Below the pieces are notes generated by a model. The model worked only from the letters and a program-made list of their open reading frames with translations, was not told where the DNA came from and made no database searches. A stretch of 64,000 bases of DNA from Gemmatimonadota bacterium. Lineage in GTDB: Bacteria > Gemmatimonadota > Gemmatimonadetes > Gemmatimonadales > Gemmatimonadaceae. This document shows, one piece after another, positions 54,779-63,903 of the stretch. The stretch is taken from the NCBI GenBank assembly GCA_023249375.1, contig JAHFCT010000006.1:46886-110885 (forward strand), in the 5' to 3' direction. The position numbers and the translations under genes were made by a program. Position 1 is the stretch's first letter, and the number at the start of each line of letters is the position of its first letter.

Positions 54779-54908
54779 GACGAGCCTGAAGGCGAAGGGA
54801 GGAGGAGGGGAGTCCTGACGGAATTTGCGCTCGGTCCGTGCGTGCGCCAGCACACCACGGCACTTCGTGCGGGCGCCCATCGGCGGCGGCGCCACTCGGC
54901 GGCATGCA

Positions 54909-54941
54909 CGACGGGCTCCCTGATCACCAGGGAGCCCGTCG
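54909..54941 (-). terminator. Hairpin between SusD and S41 peptidase genes
   Basis: A perfect 13-bp stem (CGACGGGCTCCCT and its complement) with a 7-base loop, 25 bases after the SusD stop. No U tract follows, so it may limit rather than end transcription. Confidence 0.7.
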
Positions 54942-54965
54942 CGTGTTGCCCTGACGCTGTTGTTA

Positions 54966-56186
54966 CTAACGCAAGTTCGCGTTTGCCGCGTACTCGTTGT
55001 CACTCACTGGAACACACTTGTTTCGGCCATTGAGGTACGTGCTGGTTCCCGCGGCGTACCAGCGCCGCATATCCCACAGCCGACGCCCTTCCAGCCAAGT
55101 CACTGCGCCGCGTTCGTTCTGCAGCAGCGTCCACGCCGCCGCCGTCGTGGCCGGCGCAGTGAGCGTGGCGGCGAGCCCGGTGTACTGTGTGCGCGCCGTG
55201 TTCAGCAGCGTCGTCATGCCGGCGATGTCGCCGCCGCGCAGCGCATTTTCCGCGCGTAGCACGAGCATCTCGGCGCCCTTGACCAGCGGCACGGACGAGC
55301 CGAGCGCCGTGTACTTGGTCTGGCGGAAGAAGTTCGTCTTGCCGTCCTGTCCCTTGGTGATGGTGGTGCCCGTCTTGATGGTGTCCCATGGGAAGCGCGG
55401 GTCCTTGTAGATCGACGCCCAGTATGTGCCCCACACCGTGACTTCACGGCGCGTGATCGTCTGGTCGGCCATGTACAGGTTCTCGCGTGCCGTGCCAATG
55501 CCGTAGATCGCGTTGAAGACGAAGTTGTTGGGCACCAGCGCGGCATCGGCCACCGCGGCCGTCCAGTTGCCCAGCCAGGCGCGAATGGATGCGCGGCCGG
55601 CGAGCGCCGCGTTGGCGACTGACGTATTGCTCTTGGCTGTTGCCAGCGTGTACGCGCGCGTGAAGAGTGAGTCCGCGCGCTGGAAATAGACGCTGTCGCT
55701 CTGCGCCGCACCGCCGTCGATGACCGCCGTGCACATGTTCTCGCCGAGCAAACGGTTGGCGAACCCGGCGTACAAGTACGCTCGCGGCGTGTCGGCGTTT
55801 GTTTCGAAGGCTGTGCCGAGCACCGTCTTCAAGCGCTCAAGGCCGGACTCCGACGTCCAGCGCGCGCGCTGTGCGTTGGCCCAGTCGGTGTTGGCGTTGA
55901 GTCCCGTAAAGGTGCCGTTGAAAAAGAACCCTTCGTCGGCAAAGTTGCCCGATTCGTACAGCTCGGCCGACGCGAGGCCGGTGCGCAGCACCATGCCTCC
56001 GAGGGCCAGCGACAGGTCGCCCGACATGCCGTTGACGATCGCGGGGACGGCGAGCGTGGTGTTGAGTGAGGCGTCGGGAATCGGTCCCGGATTGGTGACG
56101 GTCATTTCGCAGGCGGTCGCCACAACGACCGTCGCGGCGAGCACGGCGATACCGCGCAGCAGATGGAAGCGTGAGGTATTGGTCAT
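54966..56186 (-). CDS. SusD/RagB-family outer-membrane lipoprotein
   Basis: 406 residues. Lipobox with Cys26 (VVATAC), followed by the SusD N-terminal TVTNPGPIPDASL segment, TPR-like helices (RAYLYAGFANRLLGENMC, FARAYTLA-type repeats) and a C-terminal NERGAVTWLEGRRLWDMRRW motif. It caps the SusC channel on the cell surface and helps capture a glycan or peptide ligand. Two bases separate it from the SusC gene. Confidence 0.92.
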   Translation of the reverse strand: MTNTSRFHLLRGIAVLAATVVVATACEMTVTNPGPIPDASLNTTLAVPAIVNGMSGDLSLALGGMVLRTGLASAELYESGNFADEGFFFNGTFTGLNANTDWANAQRARWTSESGLERLKTVLGTAFETNADTPRAYLYAGFANRLLGENMCTAVIDGGAAQSDSVYFQRADSLFTRAYTLATAKSNTSVANAALAGRASIRAWLGNWTAAVADAALVPNNFVFNAIYGIGTARENLYMADQTITRREVTVWGTYWASIYKDPRFPWDTIKTGTTITKGQDGKTNFFRQTKYTALGSSVPLVKGAEMLVLRAENALRGGDIAGMTTLLNTARTQYTGLAATLTAPATTAAAWTLLQNERGAVTWLEGRRLWDMRRWYAAGTSTYLNGRNKCVPVSDNEYAANANLR

Positions 56187-56188
56187 GG

Positions 56189-59149
56189 TCAGAATCCCAC
56201 GCGAAGGGAGACGAGGAACGTCTTGTACGGACCGAACGTGTAGTAGTCGCGTCGTCCGAAGGTGTTGTCCGTCTTGTCGGCGCTCTCGGGATCAAATCCG
56301 GTGTACGGCGTCGAGGTGAACAGGTTGCGCCCGGAGATCGTCAGCGCGGCGTTGCGCGAGTGCGGGAGGTACTTGGTCGGTAGGTCAATGGTCAGCGACA
56401 CGCTGCGCAGCTTGAAGAAGTCAGCCTTCTCCACCCAGAGGGCGTAGTCGCGCTCGGACGTGTTGAGCGTGCAGCGGGCGCGGTCAAGCGCCGTGAAGGG
56501 GGCGAGCGCCGAGGAGTCACCGGCGGCCGCCTTGCGCAGGGCATCCTGGGTAGCGAAGCAGGGACGCCAGACGTGCAAGTTGGCGTTCTGATAGCCCGCG
56601 GCGTTCAAGTTGTGCCCGCCGAACTGCCATTCGCCTAACGCTTCGAATGTGTACCGCTTGAACAGGTTGATGGTGAGGCTCGGGTTGTACGTGCGTGTGG
56701 CGAACACGGACCCGATGTAGCCGCTGGTGTCACTCAGCGTCTCGTAGATTGGCGTCGCATGCGCGTCAGGATTGCGGACCCGCTTGCCCATGTACGACGG
56801 CACCGGGTGGCCCTTCTGCACGTACGTGCGGCCGTTGGTGAAGATGGTGAGCGTCTGCCCGCCGAGGTCCACCGCGTTGCTGTGCAACGTCGTCATGCCG
56901 AGCTTCGCCGACACTCTCACATTGTCGCGGCGAATCAGATCGCCCGAGAGCGTGATCTCATTGCCCCGGTTCGACAGTTTGCCCACGTTCGTCAGCTGGC
57001 TGCTGCTGAAGCCGAGCGACGGGGCCTGGATGACCGGAATCAACGCCGCCTCCGTCACCTGCGAGAAGTGCGTGACGGCCAGGGTGATACGGCTGTCGAG
57101 CGCTTGGAGATCGAAGCCAACTTCGGTTTCTTTGGACCGCTCGGGGCCGAGGTTTGGGTTGCCCAATTGGTTGGGCGCCACGGCCGGCTTGCCATTTTCG
57201 GCGGCGACGGGATCCCAGGTGCGCACGGCGTCAAACGCGCCCGGTGCCTTGCCGGACGAGCCCACGGCGGCGCGCAGCTTGAGCGACGGCACCCACCGAC
57301 GGGGCCAGAACGATTCGTCGGAAACCACGTACGACGCGCTGATCTTCGGATACGTCTGCAAGCCGAAGCTCTTGCCGAACGCGCTGTTGCCGTCGACGCG
57401 CACGCCGCCGGTCAGGAACAGAATGTCACGCCAGCCGATCATCTCCTGGCCAAAGAAGCCGGCGTTGATCACCCGCTGGTTGTCCACGTTGTTGATCAGG
57501 CGGGTGGAACCGCTGATGAGCGTCGGATAGCCCGGGCCCGAAAAGTTGTCAGTCTCGAGAGACGTGGAGTAGAGCCGGCTGTCAAACACCTGCGCGCCGA
57601 CGGAGGTTGACGTCGACCACGTCTCGTTCAGCGAACGGCGATACGTGCTCGCGAGGTCGGCGGTGATCATCTGGCGGTGCCACAGCGTCTGCCACATCGC
57701 ACCCAGTGGAAGGCGCAAGTTGGCGAACGGAACGACGTAGTTGACCTCGGCGTTGTTGTTGTCGTAGCCAAACGCCAGACGGTTCGTGAAGCCATCCACC
57801 GGCTGATACGTCAGCGTGGCGCCGCCGATGAAGTGCACCGTCGTGTTGATGATGTCAGAACGGAACAGGTCGGCGTTGTTGACGCAGGTCACCGTCGCAT
57901 CCGCGCAGCCCGTCCCCTTGTAGCTGGAGTTCGTGCCACGCGAGATGTTCAGCGCCGCGCCGCCCGCGCTGTTGCCGTCGGCGAAGCCCTGTGCGGAGTT
58001 CTGCGACAGCGCGGTGTTGACGGCGAGTGACAGCCCCTTGAGCGGGGCAAACCCGAGGTTCACGCGGATGCCGCGGTTGTGCGCGCCGCTGCGTGGCAGC
58101 GTGCCCTGCTCGTTGTCCCAATTGCCACCCACGTAGTACGTCGTGCCGCCTTGCGTCCCGCCACGCACGTTCATGCTGTTGCGCTGGACGTCGCCCTTCC
58201 GCAGCCAGCTGCCGCTGGCCGGGCAGGTGGGGTCATCGAACTTCACGCCGTCGCCGTTGACGTTGAGATCGCCTCGGCACTTGTTGAACCACATGCCCGT
58301 CGCGTCCGACTTCAGGCCGATGTGGCCCTGGAAGTTGGTCCCCGAACTGATATTTGCCGTCCACTGCGCCGCGCTGTTGCGCCCCTGCTTGGTGAAGATC
58401 TGAATGACGCCGCCCGAGGCCTCGGTGCCGTACAGCGTCGTCGCCGACGGTCCCTTCACGATCTCGATATGGTCGATATCGTCGGGAGAGATGTCGTTGA
58501 GCGGCGACGACTGTTGGCCACCGCCGGTGTTCACCGGCCCGTTGCCGTTGAAAACGCGCACGCCGTCAATGTAGATCAGCGGGTTGTTGCCCTGGCTTAC
58601 GCTGTTCACACCGCGCAAGCGCAACGTCGCACCCGCGCCCGGCTGGCCGGAGTTGGCGAGCACGCTGACCCCGGTGCTGGCAGCGGAGAGCAACTGCTGC
58701 GGGTTGGAGGCGGCCGTGCGGGCAATCGACATGGTGTCCATCGTCGCCATCGCCGTGCCCACGGCGCGACGCTTTTCCTCGCCGGTGGCGGTGACCACCA
58801 CGCCGCTGAGGGCAAACGCCGCGCGCGACATCTGGAACGTGACCTTGACGCCGGCGGCGGTGACATTCACCGTCTGCTCCACCGGCTCAAAGCCAATGAA
58901 CTGCGCGCGCACCTTCTGCGCCCCCAGCGCGACTCCACGAATCGTGAAGGCGCCTTGCGTGTTGACCGCGGCACCCAAACGGGTGCCGACGATGGTGACC
59001 TGCGCGCCGTCGATGGGGCGGTCTGAGCCGCGCTCCATCACGGTGCCAGTAATGGTGCCCGTTCCTTGCTGCGCGCCGGCGTTAGCCGCCGCCGCGAGCG
59101 TCAGGAGTGAAAGGCACCAGCGGGCGCTGTGCCATGCTCGATTCCACAT
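56189..59149 (-). CDS. SusC/RagA-family TonB-linked outer-membrane transporter
   Basis: 986 residues. GAGGGA precedes the ATG at 59149. Signal peptide, then a carboxypeptidase-regulatory-like domain (ITGTVMERGSDRPIDGAQVT, residues 32-105), then a plug with IRGV/LRGVNSV and YIDGVRV, then a large beta-barrel ending in Phe (RVGF). It imports a ligand by energy from TonB/ExbBD. With the SusD gene it forms a nutrient-uptake pair; the ligand is unknown, but the downstream peptidase suggests peptides. About 210 bases of non-coding DNA lie upstream and include a small dyad GTGTGGGCACAC (59305-59316). Confidence 0.93.
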   Translation of the reverse strand: MWNRAWHSARWCLSLLTLAAAANAGAQQGTGTITGTVMERGSDRPIDGAQVTIVGTRLGAAVNTQGAFTIRGVALGAQKVRAQFIGFEPVEQTVNVTAAGVKVTFQMSRAAFALSGVVVTATGEEKRRAVGTAMATMDTMSIARTAASNPQQLLSAASTGVSVLANSGQPGAGATLRLRGVNSVSQGNNPLIYIDGVRVFNGNGPVNTGGGQQSSPLNDISPDDIDHIEIVKGPSATTLYGTEASGGVIQIFTKQGRNSAAQWTANISSGTNFQGHIGLKSDATGMWFNKCRGDLNVNGDGVKFDDPTCPASGSWLRKGDVQRNSMNVRGGTQGGTTYYVGGNWDNEQGTLPRSGAHNRGIRVNLGFAPLKGLSLAVNTALSQNSAQGFADGNSAGGAALNISRGTNSSYKGTGCADATVTCVNNADLFRSDIINTTVHFIGGATLTYQPVDGFTNRLAFGYDNNNAEVNYVVPFANLRLPLGAMWQTLWHRQMITADLASTYRRSLNETWSTSTSVGAQVFDSRLYSTSLETDNFSGPGYPTLISGSTRLINNVDNQRVINAGFFGQEMIGWRDILFLTGGVRVDGNSAFGKSFGLQTYPKISASYVVSDESFWPRRWVPSLKLRAAVGSSGKAPGAFDAVRTWDPVAAENGKPAVAPNQLGNPNLGPERSKETEVGFDLQALDSRITLAVTHFSQVTEAALIPVIQAPSLGFSSSQLTNVGKLSNRGNEITLSGDLIRRDNVRVSAKLGMTTLHSNAVDLGGQTLTIFTNGRTYVQKGHPVPSYMGKRVRNPDAHATPIYETLSDTSGYIGSVFATRTYNPSLTINLFKRYTFEALGEWQFGGHNLNAAGYQNANLHVWRPCFATQDALRKAAAGDSSALAPFTALDRARCTLNTSERDYALWVEKADFFKLRSVSLTIDLPTKYLPHSRNAALTISGRNLFTSTPYTGFDPESADKTDNTFGRRDYYTFGPYKTFLVSLRVGF

Positions 59150-59359
59150 TTAGTGGTCCCTCGCCATTGAGGATTCAGGGGGTGGAGAGCCCGGCAGGGA
59201 TCCGCCGGGAATGACGTGTGCCGCTTTCGTGGGGGATGTGCCGCATCACGCGGTTCCGAAAGCATCCGGTGGTGGGGGATATCACACCGGCCTACACAGC
59301 TAACGTGTGGGCACACATCACCGTTGACAAGAGCGACGCCCGGGCAGCGCTCCCGGCTG

Positions 59360-59473
59360 CTACCGAACAGCACGCAGGAACTTGAGCGCGATGAGCCCCA
59401 GCATCACAAACAGATAGATACGCAGCACCAGCAGCGCCACGCGCACGCTGCGCGTCTTCTCAACCCGCGGCAT
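59360..59473 (-). CDS. 37-residue single-membrane-segment peptide
   Basis: A short frame, ATG 59473 to TAG 59360, encoding a basic N-terminus (MPRVEKTRSVR) and one hydrophobic helix of about 18 residues with a basic end (KFLRAVR). The layout is that of a small regulatory inner-membrane peptide. It lies 36 bases downstream of the MgtE-N/CBS gene on the same strand. The ribosome-binding site is weak (CGGGG), so expression is uncertain. Confidence 0.5.
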   Translation of the reverse strand: MPRVEKTRSVRVALLVLRIYLFVMLGLIALKFLRAVR

Positions 59474-59509
59474 GGGACCCCGCCGAGCGGCGACACCGTG
59501 TGCTCCGGC

Positions 59510-60772
59510 TCATCGCATGATGTCCTTGTAGCCGATCACCCCCAGCAAGCGGTCGCTCGCATCCACCACCGGGAGCAGGCGGAAGTGGTACTTGGCGAAC
59601 AAGTCCACGATGTCTTCCTTGATCAGCTCCGAATCCACCGTCACGGGCGGCGAAGCCATCAGCTCGTCCAGTCGCGTGCCCGCCGCGGCCAGCACCAACT
59701 CGCGCAGATCGACCACGCCGAGGAGCACCCCGTCAGTGGCGGTGACGACGAACACATACGTCACGGCCTCCTTGTCGGGCGCACGGTCGCGCAGCGTCAC
59801 GAGCGCGTCACCCGCCGTCGTCTCGCCGGGCATCGCGATGAAGTTCTGCGACAGCAGCGAGCCGGCCGTGGCCTCGCTGGTGCCAAGGATGTGCCGCACG
59901 CGCTCGGCCTGCTCCTTGGGCAACAGCGCCAGCAGGTCAATGCGATCGTCCCACGGTAGCGCCTCGAGCAGATCGGCGATCTGCACGTTGGTCATCTCCG
60001 AGAGAATGGACCGCGCACGATCTGGCGGCAGGTCCTCGACGATCTGCCGCTGCGCACGGGGCTCCGCCTCGAGCAGCGTCGCGGCGGCCTTCTCGGCGTC
60101 CAGCACCGAAAAGATCGCTTCCTGTTCGCGCCCCGAGAGTTCCTCCAGCGCGTCCGCAAGGTCCTCGCTAGGCAGCTCGTTCATTTCCGCCCGCGCCAGC
60201 GAGAGCGACACCTTGTCCGACGACGTGGCGTCCTCGATGGACAGCGGCTGCACGTACTTCCACGAGATGAAGCGGTCGGGGCGCAGGCTGAGAAAGCCAA
60301 TGCCCCACTTCCGCAGGAAGCCGTTGAACGACACGTCCACGTGCGCCACGATCATGCGATGGTGGCTTTGCAGCAGCTGAACGTCGTTCACGACTTCCAC
60401 CCGGCGGCCATCCATGTCGAGAATCGTGCGGCCCATCATGTGCTCGTTGAGCAGCAGCCAGCCGGGCTGGTCCACGAACTCCGGATAGCGCTCGCCGCCT
60501 TCGGGAGGGAGCACGATGACGGCGTTCGCTTCCACGCGCTGCACCCGTTCCCACGGAACGAACTCACTGGGCGTCCCGAAATTGTGGCGAATGAAGATGC
60601 CGACGCACTCGGGATACGGCTCGGCCAGGCGGAAGACGAGATCGGTAAGCTTGCCAATGCGCAGCTCGGCGCGCGTGACCGACACGGCACGGTCGAGCAG
60701 TTCCGAGAAGAAATAGAGCTCGAAGTCCGCGCCAGAGGGCGCTGGTGAGACGGGAGCGGGCATGGTGGTCAT
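59510..60772 (-). CDS. Stand-alone MgtE-N and CBS-domain protein
   Basis: 420 residues with GGAGG before the ATG at 60772. An N-terminal PRC-barrel-like part comes first (about 20-180, LTDLVFRLAEPYPE...). The MgtE N-domain superhelix follows (about 195-295, SEDLADALEELSGREQ, LPPDRARSILSEM). Then comes a CBS pair (about 300-420, FIAMPGETTAGDAL and FRLLPVVDASDRLLGVIGYKD). The five-helix membrane pore of MgtE is missing. It is cotranscribed with the Nramp-like gene 15 bases upstream, so it is likely to be the Mg2+-sensing partner of that permease. Confidence 0.85.
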   Translation of the reverse strand: MTTMPAPVSPAPSGADFELYFFSELLDRAVSVTRAELRIGKLTDLVFRLAEPYPECVGIFIRHNFGTPSEFVPWERVQRVEANAVIVLPPEGGERYPEFVDQPGWLLLNEHMMGRTILDMDGRRVEVVNDVQLLQSHHRMIVAHVDVSFNGFLRKWGIGFLSLRPDRFISWKYVQPLSIEDATSSDKVSLSLARAEMNELPSEDLADALEELSGREQEAIFSVLDAEKAAATLLEAEPRAQRQIVEDLPPDRARSILSEMTNVQIADLLEALPWDDRIDLLALLPKEQAERVRHILGTSEATAGSLLSQNFIAMPGETTAGDALVTLRDRAPDKEAVTYVFVVTATDGVLLGVVDLRELVLAAAGTRLDELMASPPVTVDSELIKEDIVDLFAKYHFRLLPVVDASDRLLGVIGYKDIMR

Positions 60773-60787
60773 CGCATAGCCTCCGCC

Positions 60788-62164
60788 TTATCCCAGCAGG
60801 TGGGGGAAAATCACGGTCAGGCCGTACGCCGTGGAAATGAGAATCACGAAGATCGTGATGGACCAGTTGGCGATGTTCTGGGCGCGCGTGTTTACGTGCT
60901 CGCCCATCAGCGGCTTGTCGTTGAGCAGCAGGATCAGAAAAACCAGCGCCGTCGGTAGCAGCGTCACTGCCACCACCTGTACAAAGATCGTGATGGTATC
61001 CTGCGCTGCCGTGTTGGCCACCAGCGACACCACGCCCGCCGAGCCGAGCATGAAGAGGTAACCGACGTAGAACCAGGGCGCCTCGCGCACGCTGCGATTC
61101 AGCGAGTGTGCCCAACCGAACACTTCGCCCAGCGACCAGCTGGTGGCCAGCGAGATGCACAGTGCGCCCAGCAGGCCGGCGTCGAACAGGCCGACCGCGA
61201 ACAAGCCCTTCGCCCATAGCCCCAGACGGCCGGCCATCACGTCGGGCATGCGCGTGGCCGTCTCGGCGGCGGACTCCACGAGGATCTGCCCGCCGGGGTG
61301 AAAGTGAAACGCCGCCGCCGTGGCGATGATGATGAACACCGCCACGCCGCAGGTGAGCAGCGCGCCGGCCAGCGTATCGATCTTGCCGTACTTGATGTCC
61401 TTGATGTCCATCCCCTTGTCCACCACCGCCGACTGCTGGAAGAAGATCTGCCACGGCGTAATGGTGGTGCCGATGTTCGCCATGATCAGCGTCAGCACGG
61501 CGGCGGGGCCAAGGGAGGGGCCCATGTCCAATGTCGGCGCGGCAAAGCCGCGGCCGACCGCAGCCCATCCTTCGGGCACGTTGCCCGTGCGCATCGCCCA
61601 GAACGCAGCCGGGATGTACACCATGTTGAACAGGCAGAAGAACAGCGTGAGCCGTTCGAACGTCCAGTACTTGCCCGTGATGACGATCGCCATCAGCAGC
61701 ACCGTGACACCGGCGAACGTCATCCACTCGGGAACACCGAAGATCAGCGCCGCCTGCGTCATGCCGATGTACTCGGTGACGAGCGTCAGCCAATTGATGA
61801 GCACGAGGTTGCACACGGCAAACCAGCCCCAGCCGCGCCCGAAGCCGTCGAAGATGGCCTCGGCGTGCCCGCGCTTGGTGACGGCGCCAAGCCGGACGGT
61901 CATCTCCTGAATGAAATACGCCATGGGCACGAGCAGGATGAAGGCCCACAGCATGTTGAAACCGGTCTTCGCGCCCGTCTGCGCGTAGGTGGAGATGCCC
62001 CCCGCGTCGTTGTCGGCGACCATCGTGATCACACCGGGACCGATGACCGCAAGCAGCATCATCCAGCGCCGCTTGAGGCGCGAGAGCCGATGAATGAGCT
62101 TGCTGATCCAGTAGGTCACGAGGCAAACCACTGTCGCGATTGGTCGCGCCGCCCCGGGGAGCAT
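60788..62164 (-). CDS. Divergent Nramp-family divalent metal permease
   Basis: 458 residues from the ATG at 62164; a later GTG is possible, as no good ribosome site is seen. About eleven membrane segments. The TM1 motif that is D-P-G-N in metal-ion Nramps reads D53-A-G-G56 (ADNDAGG), and the TM6 M-P-H motif reads T-P-W (TTITPWQIFF). The Met sulfur ligand that selects transition metals is therefore lacking, as in Nramp-related Mg transporters. It is paired with the MgtE-N/CBS protein, which agrees with Mg2+ as substrate. Confidence 0.85.
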   Translation of the reverse strand: MLPGAARPIATVVCLVTYWISKLIHRLSRLKRRWMMLLAVIGPGVITMVADNDAGGISTYAQTGAKTGFNMLWAFILLVPMAYFIQEMTVRLGAVTKRGHAEAIFDGFGRGWGWFAVCNLVLINWLTLVTEYIGMTQAALIFGVPEWMTFAGVTVLLMAIVITGKYWTFERLTLFFCLFNMVYIPAAFWAMRTGNVPEGWAAVGRGFAAPTLDMGPSLGPAAVLTLIMANIGTTITPWQIFFQQSAVVDKGMDIKDIKYGKIDTLAGALLTCGVAVFIIIATAAAFHFHPGGQILVESAAETATRMPDVMAGRLGLWAKGLFAVGLFDAGLLGALCISLATSWSLGEVFGWAHSLNRSVREAPWFYVGYLFMLGSAGVVSLVANTAAQDTITIFVQVVAVTLLPTALVFLILLLNDKPLMGEHVNTRAQNIANWSITIFVILISTAYGLTVIFPHLLG

Positions 62165-62226
62165 TGCGGGTGCCGGTCCCGCGCTGATGAGGCGATGCCG
62201 CAGCGAATATAGCCGACGGCCGCTTG

Positions 62227-63279
62227 CTACGCCTTCAGTCCCGGAATGGGCAGCGACGCGTACGCATTCAGCGAGGCGTCGCTGCGCTCGCCCCGCGCGA
62301 GCCGCCACAACCCGGCGCGCGCAATCATCGCCGCATTGTCGGTGGCGAGCTTCGGCGTCGGTGCAAAGACGCGGCCGCCAAACGGAGACACGGCGCGCTG
62401 CACGCCCTCCTGCAGCGCGCGGTTGCAGGCAACGCCGCCGCCCAGCACCACGCGCTTGCGTCCGAATGCGCGTGCGGCGCGCGCCGTCTTTTCAGCCAGC
62501 GTCGTGATCAGCGCATCCTGAAAACCGCGCGCCACGTGCGGCAATTCATCGGCAAGCGTGCCGGCTGCCTCGGCAGCGCGCACGCTGCGCAGCACCGCGG
62601 TCTTGAGCCCGGAGAACGACAGGTCGTAGTAGTCATCGTCGCCGGGCTTCTGTCCGCCGTGCAGCATCGGCGGCGCAAAGCGGTGCCGCGACGGATCGCC
62701 GTCGCGTGCCGCCAGCTCGATGGGACGACCGCCCGGATAAGGCAACCCCAGCAGCTTGGCCACTTTGTCAAACGCCTCACCCGCGGCGTCGTCGCGCGTG
62801 CTGCCGAGCAGCGTGTATTCACCCCACGCCGCCACATCGAGCAGCAGCGTGTGTCCGCCGCTGACGAGCAGCGCCGTGAACGGTGGCACGGCGTCGGCGT
62901 GATCGAGCGACGTCGCGAACAGGTGTCCTTCCATATGATGCGTGCCGAGCACGGGCACGTTCAGTGTGGCCCCAAGCGCCTTGGCATAGGCCACGCCAAC
63001 GAGCAGCGCGCCGACGAGTCCCGGCGCGTGCGTCACCGCAATCGCGTCGATGCCCTCGCCCGACGGCGGCAGCCCCGCGTCGGTCAGCGCCTGCCGCACC
63101 ACGGGCACCACCGCGGTGAGATGCGCGCGCGACGCGATCTCCGGCACCACGCCGCCGAAGATGCGATGCACGTCCTGCGAGAGAATGACGAGCGACTCCA
63201 GCGTCACCGCATCGCCCTCACCGCTCACCACCGACGCCGAGGTCTCGTCGCAGGAACTCTCGATGCCAAGGACGCGCAT
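62227..63279 (-). CDS. tsaD: tRNA N6-adenosine threonylcarbamoyltransferase
   Basis: 350 residues from the ATG at 63279; a GTG two codons upstream is an alternative. IESSCDETSASVV, the metal-binding H-H-M-E-G-H (THHMEGHLFA), LLVSGGHT and GGVACNRALQ are all present. It completes the t6A modification of ANN-decoding tRNAs with TsaB and TsaE, which are not in the window. Essential in nearly all bacteria. Confidence 0.95.
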   Translation of the reverse strand: MRVLGIESSCDETSASVVSGEGDAVTLESLVILSQDVHRIFGGVVPEIASRAHLTAVVPVVRQALTDAGLPPSGEGIDAIAVTHAPGLVGALLVGVAYAKALGATLNVPVLGTHHMEGHLFATSLDHADAVPPFTALLVSGGHTLLLDVAAWGEYTLLGSTRDDAAGEAFDKVAKLLGLPYPGGRPIELAARDGDPSRHRFAPPMLHGGQKPGDDDYYDLSFSGLKTAVLRSVRAAEAAGTLADELPHVARGFQDALITTLAEKTARAARAFGRKRVVLGGGVACNRALQEGVQRAVSPFGGRVFAPTPKLATDNAAMIARAGLWRLARGERSDASLNAYASLPIPGLKA

Positions 63280-63348
63280 GGTCACGCGTGCGCGTGCGCG
63301 CGCGCGAGCACGGGCGCGAGCCGTCGCGGCGCGACGCGCAACGTCATG

Positions 63349-63903
63349 TCAGGGTGCGTCCTCGGCGAGCAACCCGCGTACGAGGCTCACGTTGGCGTCG
63401 GAGTTCCACTGCGCCGCGCCGATGACGCGCTTGCGAATGACGCCGTCCTTGCCAATCAGAAAGGTCTCGGGGATGCCGCTGGTCTGGTAATCGTGCTCGA
63501 TCTTCCCGCTCCCCTCGTGCAGGATCTCGAACGTCAGCTTGTGTTCGGCGACAAAGGCGCGAATCGCGTCCTCGAGTCCCGGATCATCCACGCTCACGGC
63601 GACGACGCGAAGTCCCAGTGGACCCAGCGATTCATGCAGCGCCTGGATGCCCGGCATCTCCTGTTTGCAAGGGCCGCACCACGTGGCCCACATATTCAGC
63701 AGCACGACCTGGCCCCTGTAGTCCGAGATGCTCTTCGTCGTCTTGCTCCCCGATGTCATCGTGGCGGCGCGGAACTCCGGCGCCTTGGAGCCTGGTGCCA
63801 CGGGAAACAGGTCGGAACCGAAGACACGCGTGGCAATGAACAGCGCCACCGCCAGCACCACCACGACACCGCCGACGACGTACCACTGTTTGCGCGCCGT
63901 CAC
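63349..63903 (-). CDS. Membrane-anchored TlpA/ResA-like thioredoxin
   Basis: 184 residues from a GTG that overlaps the rpe stop (GTGA). One N-terminal membrane segment is followed by a periplasmic thioredoxin domain with C76-G-P-C79 (WATWCGPCK) and the cis-Pro in SGIPETFLIG. It is a reductant for extracytoplasmic Cys pairs, as in cytochrome c or CuA maturation. The Sco and CtaG genes are unlinked but would use such a reductant. Confidence 0.9.
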   Translation of the reverse strand: MTARKQWYVVGGVVVVLAVALFIATRVFGSDLFPVAPGSKAPEFRAATMTSGSKTTKSISDYRGQVVLLNMWATWCGPCKQEMPGIQALHESLGPLGLRVVAVSVDDPGLEDAIRAFVAEHKLTFEILHEGSGKIEHDYQTSGIPETFLIGKDGVIRKRVIGAAQWNSDANVSLVRGLLAEDAP

